Below, piece after piece: positions 6,457-13,909 of a stretch of DNA of 17,576 bases (within the stretch, counting starts at the first letter, position 1; each line of letters begins with the position of its first letter). The DNA is from an uncultured Oscillospiraceae bacterium (GTDB taxonomy: Bacteria; Bacillota; Clostridia; Oscillospirales; Acutalibacteraceae). The stretch is taken from the NCBI GenBank assembly GCA_900546735.1, contig URDW01000025.1, forward strand, positions 1-17,576, read 5' to 3'. Both the position numbers and the translations under genes were made by a program. The notes below the pieces were generated by a model, which was given only the letters and a program-made list of their open reading frames with translations, was not told the origin of the DNA and ran no database searches.

Positions 6457-7362
6457 TCAGCGTCTGCGCCGGCGGGTGCGTTTTGCCGTGACAGGCGGCT
6501 GCGCGGCCTGCGGGGAAACTTTGCCCGTTTTCAGCAGATGCGCGGCCATCATGCCGGCCAGAAGGCCGAAGCACAGGTCAGACAGCATGTGCAGGTCTGT
6601 TAATGCAAAGCTGCGGCTGTAAATGGCATAAATGATGCTGCTGAGCACGCACGGGCCGCAGAAAAGACTGCAGCAAAGTGTGATGAAATACATTCTGCGC
6701 CGGCGTTTGCTTGTGAAACGGTCGGCCGAGGCGGCGAACGAGATGGTGAACGCCGCGCATAAGACCGTGCAGAGCATCCGGCAGACGGCGCCGATGTCAA
6801 ATTTGGCGCTGACCGAGTAGATCAGTTCTGCGAACATGGCCGAAATCGACATCAGCACCGGCGCAAGGTTCAGCAGCCCAAAGCGCTGAAAGTCGTAGTT
6901 GCGGCCGCTGAATACGGCGCCGGCCAGCGCGTAGTACACGCTGGAAAGCAGGCTGAACATCCAGACGGCTGTGTTGGGGTAAACGAACCCCGGGTCCGTG
7001 CTGACCGGGCTGCCGACGCGGTCAAACAGCATGACCGACAGCCCGATAAAACGCAAAAAGAGGGCGATGGCGAGCAGGTATGCCGCGGCTGCCAGCAGAC
7101 GGCTGCGGCAAAAGAAATCGCCGAGCGCCAAGCCGTCGTCTGTAAATTTATGCAGCCGGGCCAAGATGAGCAGGATCACGCCCGCTGCGAAAAGCAGGGC
7201 GTAAAAAGCATAAGAGGTGGCGTATTGCTCCGTCAGCAGGCCGCTGTTTTCGTCGGTGATGAAAAACAGCTGGTAAAGCCGCAGAATAAAGGCAGCCGCG
7301 CAGAAAACGGCGGCGCCGGCAACGCCGAACACATCCTTCTTACTCAATGCGGCGCGGATCAT
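6457..7362 (-). CDS. Polytopic membrane protein of unknown function
   Basis: 301 residues from ATG 7362, which I chose because it follows the citrate synthase stop by 4 bases and has GGAAG upstream; an ATG at 7398 would overlap citrate synthase by 32 bases. About eight hydrophobic segments are visible, near residues 12-32, 50-67, 85-110, 130-150, 165-185, 190-210, 220-245 and 255-275. A strongly basic tail ends in KRTRRRRR, likely cytoplasmic. There are few charged residues inside the membrane, no transporter signature, and several cysteines in segments 6 and 7 (CRMLC, CCSLFCGPC). I do not recognise the family. Co-transcription with citrate synthase is likely from the spacing, but no functional link is evident. 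A gap of 55 bases separates it from darA. Confidence 0.75.
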   Translation of the reverse strand: MIRAALSKKDVFGVAGAAVFCAAAFILRLYQLFFITDENSGLLTEQYATSYAFYALLFAAGVILLILARLHKFTDDGLALGDFFCRSRLLAAAAYLLAIALFLRFIGLSVMLFDRVGSPVSTDPGFVYPNTAVWMFSLLSSVYYALAGAVFSGRNYDFQRFGLLNLAPVLMSISAMFAELIYSVSAKFDIGAVCRMLCTVLCAAFTISFAASADRFTSKRRRRMYFITLCCSLFCGPCVLSSIIYAIYSRSFALTDLHMLSDLCFGLLAGMMAAHLLKTGKVSPQAAQPPVTAKRTRRRRR

Positions 7363-7366
7363 TTTG

Positions 7367-8743
7367 TCATTCTTCCACGCGGTCCATAAGCGGTACATAT
7401 TTGCGCTGCGGCGCTACGCTCTTGTAGGCCGGGCGCATGATCTTGCCGCCGGAGGTCAGCTCTTCAATGCGGTGCGCGCACCAGCCGACCATTCTTGCCG
7501 TGGCAAACAGAGGTGTGTACAGGTCTTGCGGAATGCCAAGCGTTTTGTACACAAGACCCGAATACAGGTCTACGTTGGCACACATGATCTTGTCATCTTT
7601 CTTGATTTCGGCAAAAACTTCGGGCGTCAGCTTTTCGATCAGCTCCAGCGCCGTCAGCTCTTTTTCGTAACCGGCCTGACATGCCAGTTCACGCGCGTTT
7701 TTCTTTAAGATCACGGCACGCGGGTCGGAACAGGTGTACACGGCGTGGCCCATGCCGTAAATCAGGCCGCTGCCGTCGCCGGCTTCTTTTTTGATGATTT
7801 TGACCAGGTAGTCCTTCATCTGCCCCTCGTCTGTCGGGTCGGGCACGTTGGCCATAATGTCGTCCAGCATTTTGGCCACCTTGATGTTGGCGCCGCCGTG
7901 GCGCGGCCCTTTCAGCGAACCGATGCCGGCAGTGATGGCCGAGTAAGTGTCGGTCTTGCTGGAGGTCAGTACACGCACGGCAAAGGTGGAGTTGTTGCCG
8001 CCGCCGTGGTCTGCGTGCAGCAGCAGGCAGCGGTCAAGCAGTATGGCTTCTTCGTGTGTGAACTTGCGGTCCGGGCGCAGCGCGTTCAGTATGTATTCCG
8101 CTTCGGACTGGGATTTGTCAATGGGGTGCAGGAACATCGTTTTGCCGTAATAAGCACGGCGCACGGCCTGGTAAGCGTCGCTCATGATGGTGGGCGTCTG
8201 CGCAATGAGCTGCAGGCTCTGGCGCAGCACGTTCGGAATGGATGTATCGTCCGGATTTTCGTCGAACGAGTAAAGCGTCATCGTGCAGCGCGCCAGCTTG
8301 TTCATAATGTCTTTGGACACGTTTTTCAGAATGATGTCCTCTACAAATTCGTCGGGCAGGGCGCGGCATTCGGCCAGTACTTCGCGCAGAGCCAAAAGCT
8401 GGTTGCCGGTCGGCAGCGAGCCGAACAGCAGCAGCCAAACCACTTCCTCAAAGCCGAAGCGGTCCTCAGCGTCGCAGGAGCGGATGATTTCGTTGATGTC
8501 GTAGCCGCGGTAGAACAGGCGCCCGTCTTTCGGCACTTTTTCGCCGTCTAAAATGTAGTAGCCTTCTACGCTGCAGATCCGGGTCAGGCCGGCCATAACA
8601 CCGGTGGAATCGCTGTTGCGCAGGCCGCGCTTTACTTCATAGCGCTCAAAGTCATGAGGGTCTATGTAGTTGTTTTTGTTTAGTTCGCCGCATAATTCTG
8701 AAATCGCGTCCATAGAAATAGGTGAAATATAGTTTGTCGGCAA
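7367..8743 (-). CDS. gltA: Citrate synthase
   Basis: 458 residues from the TTG start at 8743. It condenses acetyl-CoA and oxaloacetate to citrate and CoA, providing the entry to glutamate synthesis and any partial TCA cycle. Numbering from the upstream GTG at 8752 (subtract 3 for the TTG start), the catalytic triad is His249 in LHADHGGGN, His285 in GPRHGGAN and Asp395 in NVDLYSG; MGHAVY at 334-339 is the substrate-binding loop, with Ala where many homologues have Arg. The N-terminus is longer than in short archaeal-type enzymes, and the overall sequence fits the group found in Clostridia and Bacteroidetes. 2-methylcitrate synthase activity cannot be excluded, but no propionate genes are nearby. 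The GTG start would overlap its own ribosome site, so TTG is preferred. It is driven by the promoter at 8893-8921. Confidence 0.93.
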   Translation of the reverse strand: MPTNYISPISMDAISELCGELNKNNYIDPHDFERYEVKRGLRNSDSTGVMAGLTRICSVEGYYILDGEKVPKDGRLFYRGYDINEIIRSCDAEDRFGFEEVVWLLLFGSLPTGNQLLALREVLAECRALPDEFVEDIILKNVSKDIMNKLARCTMTLYSFDENPDDTSIPNVLRQSLQLIAQTPTIMSDAYQAVRRAYYGKTMFLHPIDKSQSEAEYILNALRPDRKFTHEEAILLDRCLLLHADHGGGNNSTFAVRVLTSSKTDTYSAITAGIGSLKGPRHGGANIKVAKMLDDIMANVPDPTDEGQMKDYLVKIIKKEAGDGSGLIYGMGHAVYTCSDPRAVILKKNARELACQAGYEKELTALELIEKLTPEVFAEIKKDDKIMCANVDLYSGLVYKTLGIPQDLYTPLFATARMVGWCAHRIEELTSGGKIMRPAYKSVAPQRKYVPLMDRVEE

Positions 8744-8751
8744 TCTGTTCA

Positions 8752-8758
8752 CTCCTTT
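8752..8758 (-). promoter_or_regulatory. Shine-Dalgarno sequence fixing the TTG start of citrate synthase
   Basis: AAAGGAG on the minus strand ends 8 bases before TTG 8743. The GTG at 8750-8752 begins on the last G of this site, so it cannot be the start for ribosomes placed by it. Confidence 0.75.
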
Positions 8759-8892
8759 GTGTATAGTCTTTGAAAGTATAGAATATGAAAAAATGATTGA
8801 CAGAATAAAAACAGAATTTGAAAAAACGATGAAATCCGCAAAGCGGGCAATTTTTACTACAATGCGTATAAAAACAAATTACACCATTTAAT

Positions 8893-8921
8893 ATTATACC
8901 TTTTTTTTGGCGCAAAGTCAA
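8893..8921 (-). promoter_or_regulatory. Sigma-A promoter of citrate synthase
   Basis: TTGACT (8916-8921), exactly 17 bases, TATAAT (8893-8898) on the minus strand: one mismatch from the consensus in twelve positions. The spacer holds eight consecutive A. Transcription would begin near 8886, leaving a leader of about 140 bases that contains a small CCGC-TTT-GCGG hairpin but no evident terminator or riboswitch that I know. Confidence 0.88.
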
Positions 8922-8939
8922 GAAACGGAGGTGACGGGA

Positions 8940-9143
8940 ATGAAACGAGCGCTGATCATTGCGCTTTTCGCAGCGGTTCTGACCCTGCTTGTGCCAATGA
9001 TTTTAAGCTTTGATGTGGAAAAAGCGGGTACGGCCGAAAAAGAAGAAACGTCCGTCTCTGAAAAGGAGACGGACGGTGAGAAAACGGCCGAGGAGGAGAC
9101 GGCAGCCGACCAAAGTGAGCTGATCACGATTTTTGAGGGCTGA
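8940..9143 (+). CDS. Small membrane-anchored acidic protein
   Basis: 67 residues. ATG 8940 follows GGAGGTGA (8927-8934) after 5 bases, a near-perfect ribosome site. Residues 1-24 form a basic start plus one hydrophobic segment, a signal anchor or uncleaved signal peptide; residues 30-58 are rich in Glu, Lys and Thr and probably disordered; the end is SELITIFEG. I do not recognise a family. The layout, a short anchor, charged linker and then an ITIF strand, resembles the very start of SpoIID-like sporulation proteins, so a truncated relic is conceivable, but the evidence is thin. No clear plus-strand promoter is seen; the citrate synthase -35 box lies only 5 bases from its Shine-Dalgarno sequence. 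Part of the coding sequence also forms the likely terminator of the facing gerA operon, so an ORF arising by chance cannot be excluded. Confidence 0.55.
   Translation: MKRALIIALFAAVLTLLVPMILSFDVEKAGTAEKEETSVSEKETDGEKTAEEETAADQSELITIFEG
9037..9075 (-). terminator. Probable intrinsic terminator of the gerA operon
   Basis: A 10-bp perfect inverted repeat, CGTCCGTCTC (9049-9058) and GAGACGGACG (9066-9075), with a 7-base loop. On the minus strand it is followed by TTTCTTCTTTTT, the complement of 9037-9048. It lies 70 bases after the gerAC stop and is oriented for that operon. On the plus strand no T run follows. It sits wholly inside the small plus-strand gene. Confidence 0.75.
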
Positions 9144-9144
9144 A

Positions 9145-10281
9145 TCAGTCGCGTATAGCGTTGCTGCCAAGCATCACGATCTCGCTGTTTGCCTGCACGC
9201 TGTAGGCCGCGGCCTGCAGCACGTTCGGCCAGTTGTCCAAATTGGCTTGGTACGCCGGCGCATCGGTCCGGCTTAAACGGCGGCCGGTGTGCAGCACATC
9301 GCAGCCTTTACCGTAGGTCAGGCGGCATGCCAGCAGGCACATGGATTCGATCATATCATTTGTCTTTTCCTGCAGCGCCCGGATCTCGTCTTTGCCGATG
9401 CTGGTGACCAGGCCTTTTTCGACCTCGTTGACCGTGAAGCTGCATTTGACCTGAAAACGGACATGCAGCTGCCCGTTTTGCCAGGTGACGGTCTGCTTGG
9501 GGCTGGAACGGACCAGCTCCAGGCTGACGCGGCCGTAATCGTCGGTGTCAAAGCTGAAATTGCCGCTTTTCAGCTTTTGGCGCAAAAGCATCAGCCCGCG
9601 GCTTTCCGTCTCGCCCAGCACGGTCTGCAGCGTGCTGCCGCGGAACACGGCCACGCCGCTTACGGCGCACTGTTTTTCATCCTCGCTTTCGCCCGCCGAC
9701 AAAACAGGCAGAATAACGTCGTCTGTGCGGTTCGCATAGGCGTTCATCAGGTCTTTGATACTGACTGCCGCGCACCAGCCCTCTCTGGCGGCGGCCTGCA
9801 GCGCGTCGACAATGTTCTGCGCCGGGACGAGCGCGTCGTTTTGCGTGCATTCCAAAATATCAGACGCCCGGCTTTCGGAAAGAGCCACCAGCACGTCTGC
9901 GCGGGCGTTGATGCCGCGCAGCAGGTAATCCAGGTTCTTTTCAAAGTTGTTTTCTGTCAGCTCGCGTGACAGCACCAGCAGCTTGTTTTGGCCAAGAAAG
10001 ATCTCGTGCCCCGTTTTCTTGGAGGCGTCCGAGACGGCCGACGAGATGTCGCTGCCTTTGCCGTCAATGTTGTAGGTCAGGTTGCCGGTCAGGGTGTCGC
10101 TGCCGGTGCCTTCCTTGATCAGATCAAACGCCTGCAGCGTGACCAGAATATCGTGACCCTGCTGGTCTACGGCCGCACCCTGTATGATCTCCTGTTCTTC
10201 CAGGCGCCGCGTCGCTTCGCTGCAGCCGCTCAGGCACAGCGCCGCAGCCAGAATACAGATGATGATTTTAAAACTTTTCAA
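9145..10281 (-). CDS. gerAC: Ger(x)C family germination lipoprotein
   Basis: 378 residues from TTG 10281. The C subunit of GerA-type nutrient receptors is a lipoprotein on the outer face of the spore inner membrane. The signal peptide ends in the lipobox LSGC with lipidation site Cys20, followed by SEATRRLEEQEIIQGAAVD, close to the family pattern in which the mature end carries an EL/IXXXXXVXGXXID-like stretch. The rest is soluble, as in the three-domain fold of known GerBC. I chose TTG 10281 because AGAGGA (10287-10292) precedes it by 5 bases; a TTG at 10296 lacks this site. The start lies inside the end of gerAB (14-base overlap), so translation is coupled. It ends 1 base from the stop of the facing small gene. 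Confidence 0.92.
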   Translation of the reverse strand: MKSFKIIICILAAALCLSGCSEATRRLEEQEIIQGAAVDQQGHDILVTLQAFDLIKEGTGSDTLTGNLTYNIDGKGSDISSAVSDASKKTGHEIFLGQNKLLVLSRELTENNFEKNLDYLLRGINARADVLVALSESRASDILECTQNDALVPAQNIVDALQAAAREGWCAAVSIKDLMNAYANRTDDVILPVLSAGESEDEKQCAVSGVAVFRGSTLQTVLGETESRGLMLLRQKLKSGNFSFDTDDYGRVSLELVRSSPKQTVTWQNGQLHVRFQVKCSFTVNEVEKGLVTSIGKDEIRALQEKTNDMIESMCLLACRLTYGKGCDVLHTGRRLSRTDAPAYQANLDNWPNVLQAAAYSVQANSEIVMLGSNAIRD

Positions 10282-11338
10282 GCAGATCCTCTCCAAGGTC
10301 TTTTTTCCTGAATATCAAAAACAGTACGGGCAAAACGACTGCCGACACAGCAAACAGCGTGCAGACCATTATTTTTGCATATTCTGAAAAGAACGATTCG
10401 TAAAATACGCTGCCCACAATGATAAATGCCCCCAGAATAACGGCGCTGGCCGGCAACGCGCGCTTTTTTGACGTGTGCAAGGCCGAGCGCTGCAGGCAGT
10501 GCGCGGCCGCGTACAGAAAAACGGCAGTCTTCAGGAACAGACAGAAGATCCAAACAGCTGTAAACATGCTGTCGAGCCGCATGCTGTCGCCCAGCTTGGC
10601 CAGCCCCGCCAGCGTGTAGACCGGAAACGGCTGGTAGTAAGCGTAGTCGCCCATGACGCCTACGGCCATGGCAAATACGGCGGCGATCGCCAGCACGGCT
10701 GTCAGAATGCCGAAAACGAACGGCTTGCCGCTTTTGCCGTTCACCTTGCCGGCCAGGCATAGGTACAGTGGGATCTCGGAGGCGTTGCAAGCCAGTAAAA
10801 GCGCATCCTGAAAGATACTGGCCGTGCTTTTTTGGAACAGCGGGAAAAAGTTCAGGTAGGAAAAATCCGGCGCCGTGCATGCCAAGATCAGCACCAGCGA
10901 AAGGACCAGCAGCGCAAAGATCACGCTGCCCAGGCGCGAGAGCGCTTCGATCTTTCGGGAGGCGCCGTAAACGGCGCATGCGCCGATGATCAGGGAAAAG
11001 TAGACCGCCGGGGTGTGCACGTTCAAAATGCTGGAGGCGAAGTAGGAAAAACGCATGGTGTTGACGGTCGCTACAAATATGAAATACAGCGCGTAAAACA
11101 CACAGATGTATTTGTCGCTGAGCGGATTTTTGTGCGCGCGCACGGCCAACAGAGCCGGCAGCGCAAACAGCACAGACAGCACCGCCGTGATCAGCAGCGA
11201 AAATGCAATGTCGCTGCTCATATTTGTGCTGATGACCGACTGCACATACGTCAGACTGATGATCATGCGCGAGACAAAGCAGAAGAAAAACAGGTTGATC
11301 GGGGCGATCTTGCCCTTTTTATAGTTTCTTGTCGGCAT
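10268..11338 (-). CDS. gerAB: GerAB family germination receptor permease subunit
   Basis: 356 residues from ATG 11338, with GAGGTG (11348-11353) upstream; an in-frame GTG at 11374 would give 12 more residues but has no ribosome site. It belongs to the amino acid-polyamine-organocation transporter fold used by spore B subunits, which bind the germinant. About ten membrane segments are visible, beginning with the INLFFFCFVSRMI stretch after a short basic N-terminus. The third is around ALPALLAVRAH, and hydrophilic turns such as GKVNGKSGKP lie between helices. It overlaps gerAA by 20 bases and gerAC by 14 bases, consistent with fixed stoichiometry. Which germinant it senses is not readable from sequence. 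Confidence 0.92.
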   Translation of the reverse strand: MPTRNYKKGKIAPINLFFFCFVSRMIISLTYVQSVISTNMSSDIAFSLLITAVLSVLFALPALLAVRAHKNPLSDKYICVFYALYFIFVATVNTMRFSYFASSILNVHTPAVYFSLIIGACAVYGASRKIEALSRLGSVIFALLVLSLVLILACTAPDFSYLNFFPLFQKSTASIFQDALLLACNASEIPLYLCLAGKVNGKSGKPFVFGILTAVLAIAAVFAMAVGVMGDYAYYQPFPVYTLAGLAKLGDSMRLDSMFTAVWIFCLFLKTAVFLYAAAHCLQRSALHTSKKRALPASAVILGAFIIVGSVFYESFFSEYAKIMVCTLFAVSAVVLPVLFLIFRKKDLGEDLLEKF

Positions 11339-12785
11339 CGACGCTGGCACCTCGCAGATTTTGGATTTTAACACGGCGCAGCCGCAGTTTCTTCCAACTT
11401 TCGCGGATGAAGATGTCGGGCGCAGAGTCTTTGGAAAACGGCGTGATCGGCGCGGAGTAGGGCACGCCGAACGGCCCGATCGAGCAGGCGCTGACGCCCA
11501 GCAGGCACGCCAGCAGAACGATGCCGTAAATGCCGGTCACCCCGCCGACGACGATCGAGATGAGGCGCAGCACGGCCGTGCTTTCATATAGCGGGTACAC
11601 CACATAGCTGGAGATGGCCGTGATGGCTACGATGATCAGGGTCGGCGCGCCGATCAGCCCGGCGGATACCGTGGCCTCGCCGATCACAATGGCGCCGATG
11701 ATCGAAACGGCGTGGCCTATGGTTTTCGGCAGCCGCAATCCCGCTTCGCGCATCACTTCGTAAAGCAAAAACGTAATGATGGATTCGGTCGTCAGGGAAA
11801 ACGGCGTCATCACCTCGGCCGCCGCAATGTGGTAGATCATCTGCGTCGGCAGCAGTTCCAGGTGGTAGGTGCCCACGGCTACAAAAAGCCCCGGCAAAAA
11901 AATGGACGCAAAAAACGACATGTATTTGAGCAGGCGGATAAAGCCGGCGTAAAACGGCGGGTTGTCGTAGTCGTCAAACGACTGAAAATTGTCGCTGAAC
12001 AGGTAGGGCACATACATGGTGAACGGCGAACCCTCTACCATAACGGCCACACGGCCCTCGAGCAGCTTGGAGCACAGTGTGTCGGGCCGTTCGGTCACGC
12101 CCACAGAGGAGAAAAAAGTGCGCGCGTCAGAGTCGATGAACGGGTGCAGGCAGCCGTAGTCGAGCACCGTTTCCAGGTTGGAGCTTTTCAGGCGCATTTC
12201 CACGCCGTCTACAATGCTTTTGTCAGCCTTGTCGTCCATGTAGGCAATGACGACCGGCGTCTGCGTTTCCTGGCCAAGCTTCAGCTGGCGGAATTTCAGA
12301 TGCGGCGTTTTCAGCCGCCGGCGCACCAGCGCCTTGTTGTCGTTGATGGATTCCACGAACGACTCTTTTGCACCTTTGGACATGGCCTCGTTGGAGGATT
12401 CGCTTGTCATGCGCTTGTTCCAGCCCTGTGTGCCCAGGCAAAGCGCACGCGGGCAGCCGTCTACCAGGACGGCCACAAAGCCGCTCATCAAAAAGTACTG
12501 CACGTCTTCAAACGTCTGCGCCTCGTTCATCTCCGTCGCGGCGATCTTGGCGGTTTTGAGCGCCTCAAAAAGCGTGTTCGGCGTTTCGTGCGGCAAGTCG
12601 CTTTCCAGCACCGGGCGCATCACAAGCTCGGCCACGTTGTTGGAATTGACCAGCCCGTCCATAGCCAGCATCAGCGCGTCTCGGCCGGAAATTTTGATCT
12701 CGCGCAGCAGAAAGTCTGAGCAGTCTGCAAAGTCCTTTTCAAACCGTGTTTTGTTTTGCTTCAAATCGGGGTAAAGATTTTCCAA
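11319..12785 (-). CDS. gerAA: GerAA family germination receptor A subunit
   Basis: 488 residues, the usual size for the GerA/SpoVAF family. An N-terminal soluble region of about 270 residues includes the conserved EGRVAVMVEGSPF at 243-255. It is followed by membrane segments from about 285 to 435 and the signature PFGVPYSAPITP at 438-449. A subunits assemble with B and C in the inner membrane of the spore and act in the germinant-gated ion channel. The start is TTG 12785 with GGTGA 7 bases ahead; no ATG or GTG fits better. It is the first gene of gerAA-AB-AC and is transcribed away from the DUF421 gene. A B. subtilis-like forespore (sigma-G) control is expected, but the upstream match is only partial. 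A SpoVAF role is unlikely because B and C genes follow. Confidence 0.95.
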   Translation of the reverse strand: MENLYPDLKQNKTRFEKDFADCSDFLLREIKISGRDALMLAMDGLVNSNNVAELVMRPVLESDLPHETPNTLFEALKTAKIAATEMNEAQTFEDVQYFLMSGFVAVLVDGCPRALCLGTQGWNKRMTSESSNEAMSKGAKESFVESINDNKALVRRRLKTPHLKFRQLKLGQETQTPVVIAYMDDKADKSIVDGVEMRLKSSNLETVLDYGCLHPFIDSDARTFFSSVGVTERPDTLCSKLLEGRVAVMVEGSPFTMYVPYLFSDNFQSFDDYDNPPFYAGFIRLLKYMSFFASIFLPGLFVAVGTYHLELLPTQMIYHIAAAEVMTPFSLTTESIITFLLYEVMREAGLRLPKTIGHAVSIIGAIVIGEATVSAGLIGAPTLIIVAITAISSYVVYPLYESTAVLRLISIVVGGVTGIYGIVLLACLLGVSACSIGPFGVPYSAPITPFSKDSAPDIFIRESWKKLRLRRVKIQNLRGASVDADKKL

Positions 12786-12801
12786 CTAGATTCACCGTTC
12801 T

Positions 12802-12831
12802 TATTTTTGTGCATAAACACCCGGTTTATTC
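12802..12831 (-). promoter_or_regulatory. Possible forespore (sigma-G-like) promoter of gerA
   Basis: Minus strand GAATA (12827-12831), 17 bases, then CAAAAATA (12802-12809). The -35 fits the sigma-G pattern; the -10 fits only partly (expected near CATNNTA). The only other support is its position just ahead of gerAA. No sigma-A promoter is evident in this 69-base gap. Confidence 0.25.
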
Positions 12832-12854
12832 TAAAAATATGGGTGGTGATAGTT

Positions 12855-13532
12855 ATGACGATTACGCTTGTGCGTACATGTATTATTTACATCTTTATAG
12901 TGCTTGCGGTCAAAATTATGGGCAAGCGCCAGATCGGTCAGCTCAAGCCGCATGAACTCATCATTACGTTTCTGGTGTCGCAGATCGCGTCGCAGCCGCT
13001 GCAGGACAATTCCATCCCGCTCGTCAATGCGCTCATGCCCATCCTGCTGCTCGTCAGCTTTGAGATCATCGTTTCGGTCATCTCCATGAAGAGCATCCGC
13101 TTCCGCGACTTCGTGCAGGGCAAGCCTATTTTTGTCATGCGCGACGGCGAAATCAAAGAGGACGCGCTGCGCCGCCTGCGCCTGACCGGCGACGATCTGA
13201 TCGACGCCATGCGGCAAAAAGACGTGTTCGACCTGGCCACGGTCAAGGATGCTGTGATGGAGACGAACGGCACGATCTCCGTATTACAGCGCACGGAAAA
13301 TACGCCGCCGGATGCGCAGACGCTCGGTGTGCAGACGCAAGACGGCGGCTGCCCGGTCGTGATCGTGCTGGACGGCAAGCCGGTGCCGGAATACTTTTTC
13401 AAAAACAAGATCCGCGAAAGCGAGATCGACCTGGTCGTGGCGTCGCTCGGCATCCCGATGGAGGACCTTCTTGTGCTGACGATCGATAACGAGGGCAAAA
13501 CGTTTTATCTGAAAAAGGAGGGGCGCGTGTGA
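12855..13532 (+). CDS. DUF421 (YetF-like) membrane protein
   Basis: 225 residues from ATG 12855, preceded by GGTGGTGA at 6 bases; the frame is open further upstream but without a better start. Three membrane segments lie at about 4-20, 33-48 and 55-76, with the conserved MGKRQIGQLKPHEL between the first two. The cytoplasmic part shows the family's two-part pattern: GKPIFVMRDGEI near 91-102, then LTGDDLIDAMRQKDVFDL with a following NGTISVL, and a C-terminal repeat-like domain with GCPVVIVLDGKP. Biochemical function is unknown. DUF421 proteins are common in spore formers, and a DUF421-containing protein (2Duf) encoded by the mobile spoVA2mob operon of Bacillus is linked to spore heat resistance. 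Divergence from gerA and coupling to DUF4363 suggest a spore membrane role, which is an inference. Confidence 0.9.
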   Translation: MTITLVRTCIIYIFIVLAVKIMGKRQIGQLKPHELIITFLVSQIASQPLQDNSIPLVNALMPILLLVSFEIIVSVISMKSIRFRDFVQGKPIFVMRDGEIKEDALRRLRLTGDDLIDAMRQKDVFDLATVKDAVMETNGTISVLQRTENTPPDAQTLGVQTQDGGCPVVIVLDGKPVPEYFFKNKIRESEIDLVVASLGIPMEDLLVLTIDNEGKTFYLKKEGRV

Positions 13533-13909
13533 AAAGAATCTGGTTCGCCGCTGCTTTTCTGGCGTTTGCGGTGGCGCTGGGCGTTTATGAGCAGGTCAGC
13601 CTGCGCGCGGCCTGCAGCGCCGTGGAGTCGGCGGCCGACGTAGTCGAACAGGCCGTGGAAGACGGCGATTTTGAACGCGCGGCGCAGCTGTGTGCGCAGG
13701 CGCAGGGCGCGTGGGACAGGGAATATGCCCGTTTGAGCATGCTGATCAATCACTCGGTGCTGGACGAGGAAAAAACGCATTTTCGTGTTCTTTCCGACAC
13801 GCTTCGCACCGGCGACGCAGAAGAGGCTGTGGAGGCGGCGCGCGAGCTGCGTGCGGGCGCTCGGCTTACACTGGAGTCGGCCAGCGTTACGCCCGGCAAT
13901 ATTTTCTGA
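13529..13909 (+). CDS. DUF4363 family protein
   Basis: 126 residues. It starts with GTG overlapping the DUF421 stop by 4 bases (GTGA), after AAGGAGGGG. Residues 1-22 form a signal anchor (KRIWFAAAFLAFAVALGVYEQ), and the remainder is a helical, Ala/Glu/Arg-rich extracytoplasmic domain with HSVLDEEKTHFRVLSD in the middle. This agrees with DUF4363, a family of unknown function regularly found just after DUF421 genes in Clostridia. It may be the outward-facing partner of the DUF421 protein; this is inferred from coupling only. Assigned from remembered family features. Confidence 0.78.
   Translation: MKRIWFAAAFLAFAVALGVYEQVSLRAACSAVESAADVVEQAVEDGDFERAAQLCAQAQGAWDREYARLSMLINHSVLDEEKTHFRVLSDTLRTGDAEEAVEAARELRAGARLTLESASVTPGNIF

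Noticed and set aside
8652..8921. 89-codon minus-strand open frame over the gltA leader
   Set aside because: It starts at the -35 box of the gltA promoter and would not be in the mRNA; it overlaps the citrate synthase start in another frame.
11712..12719. 335-codon plus-strand open frame opposite gerAA
   Set aside because: Antisense shadow rich in Arg, His, Gln and Val, with no family resemblance.
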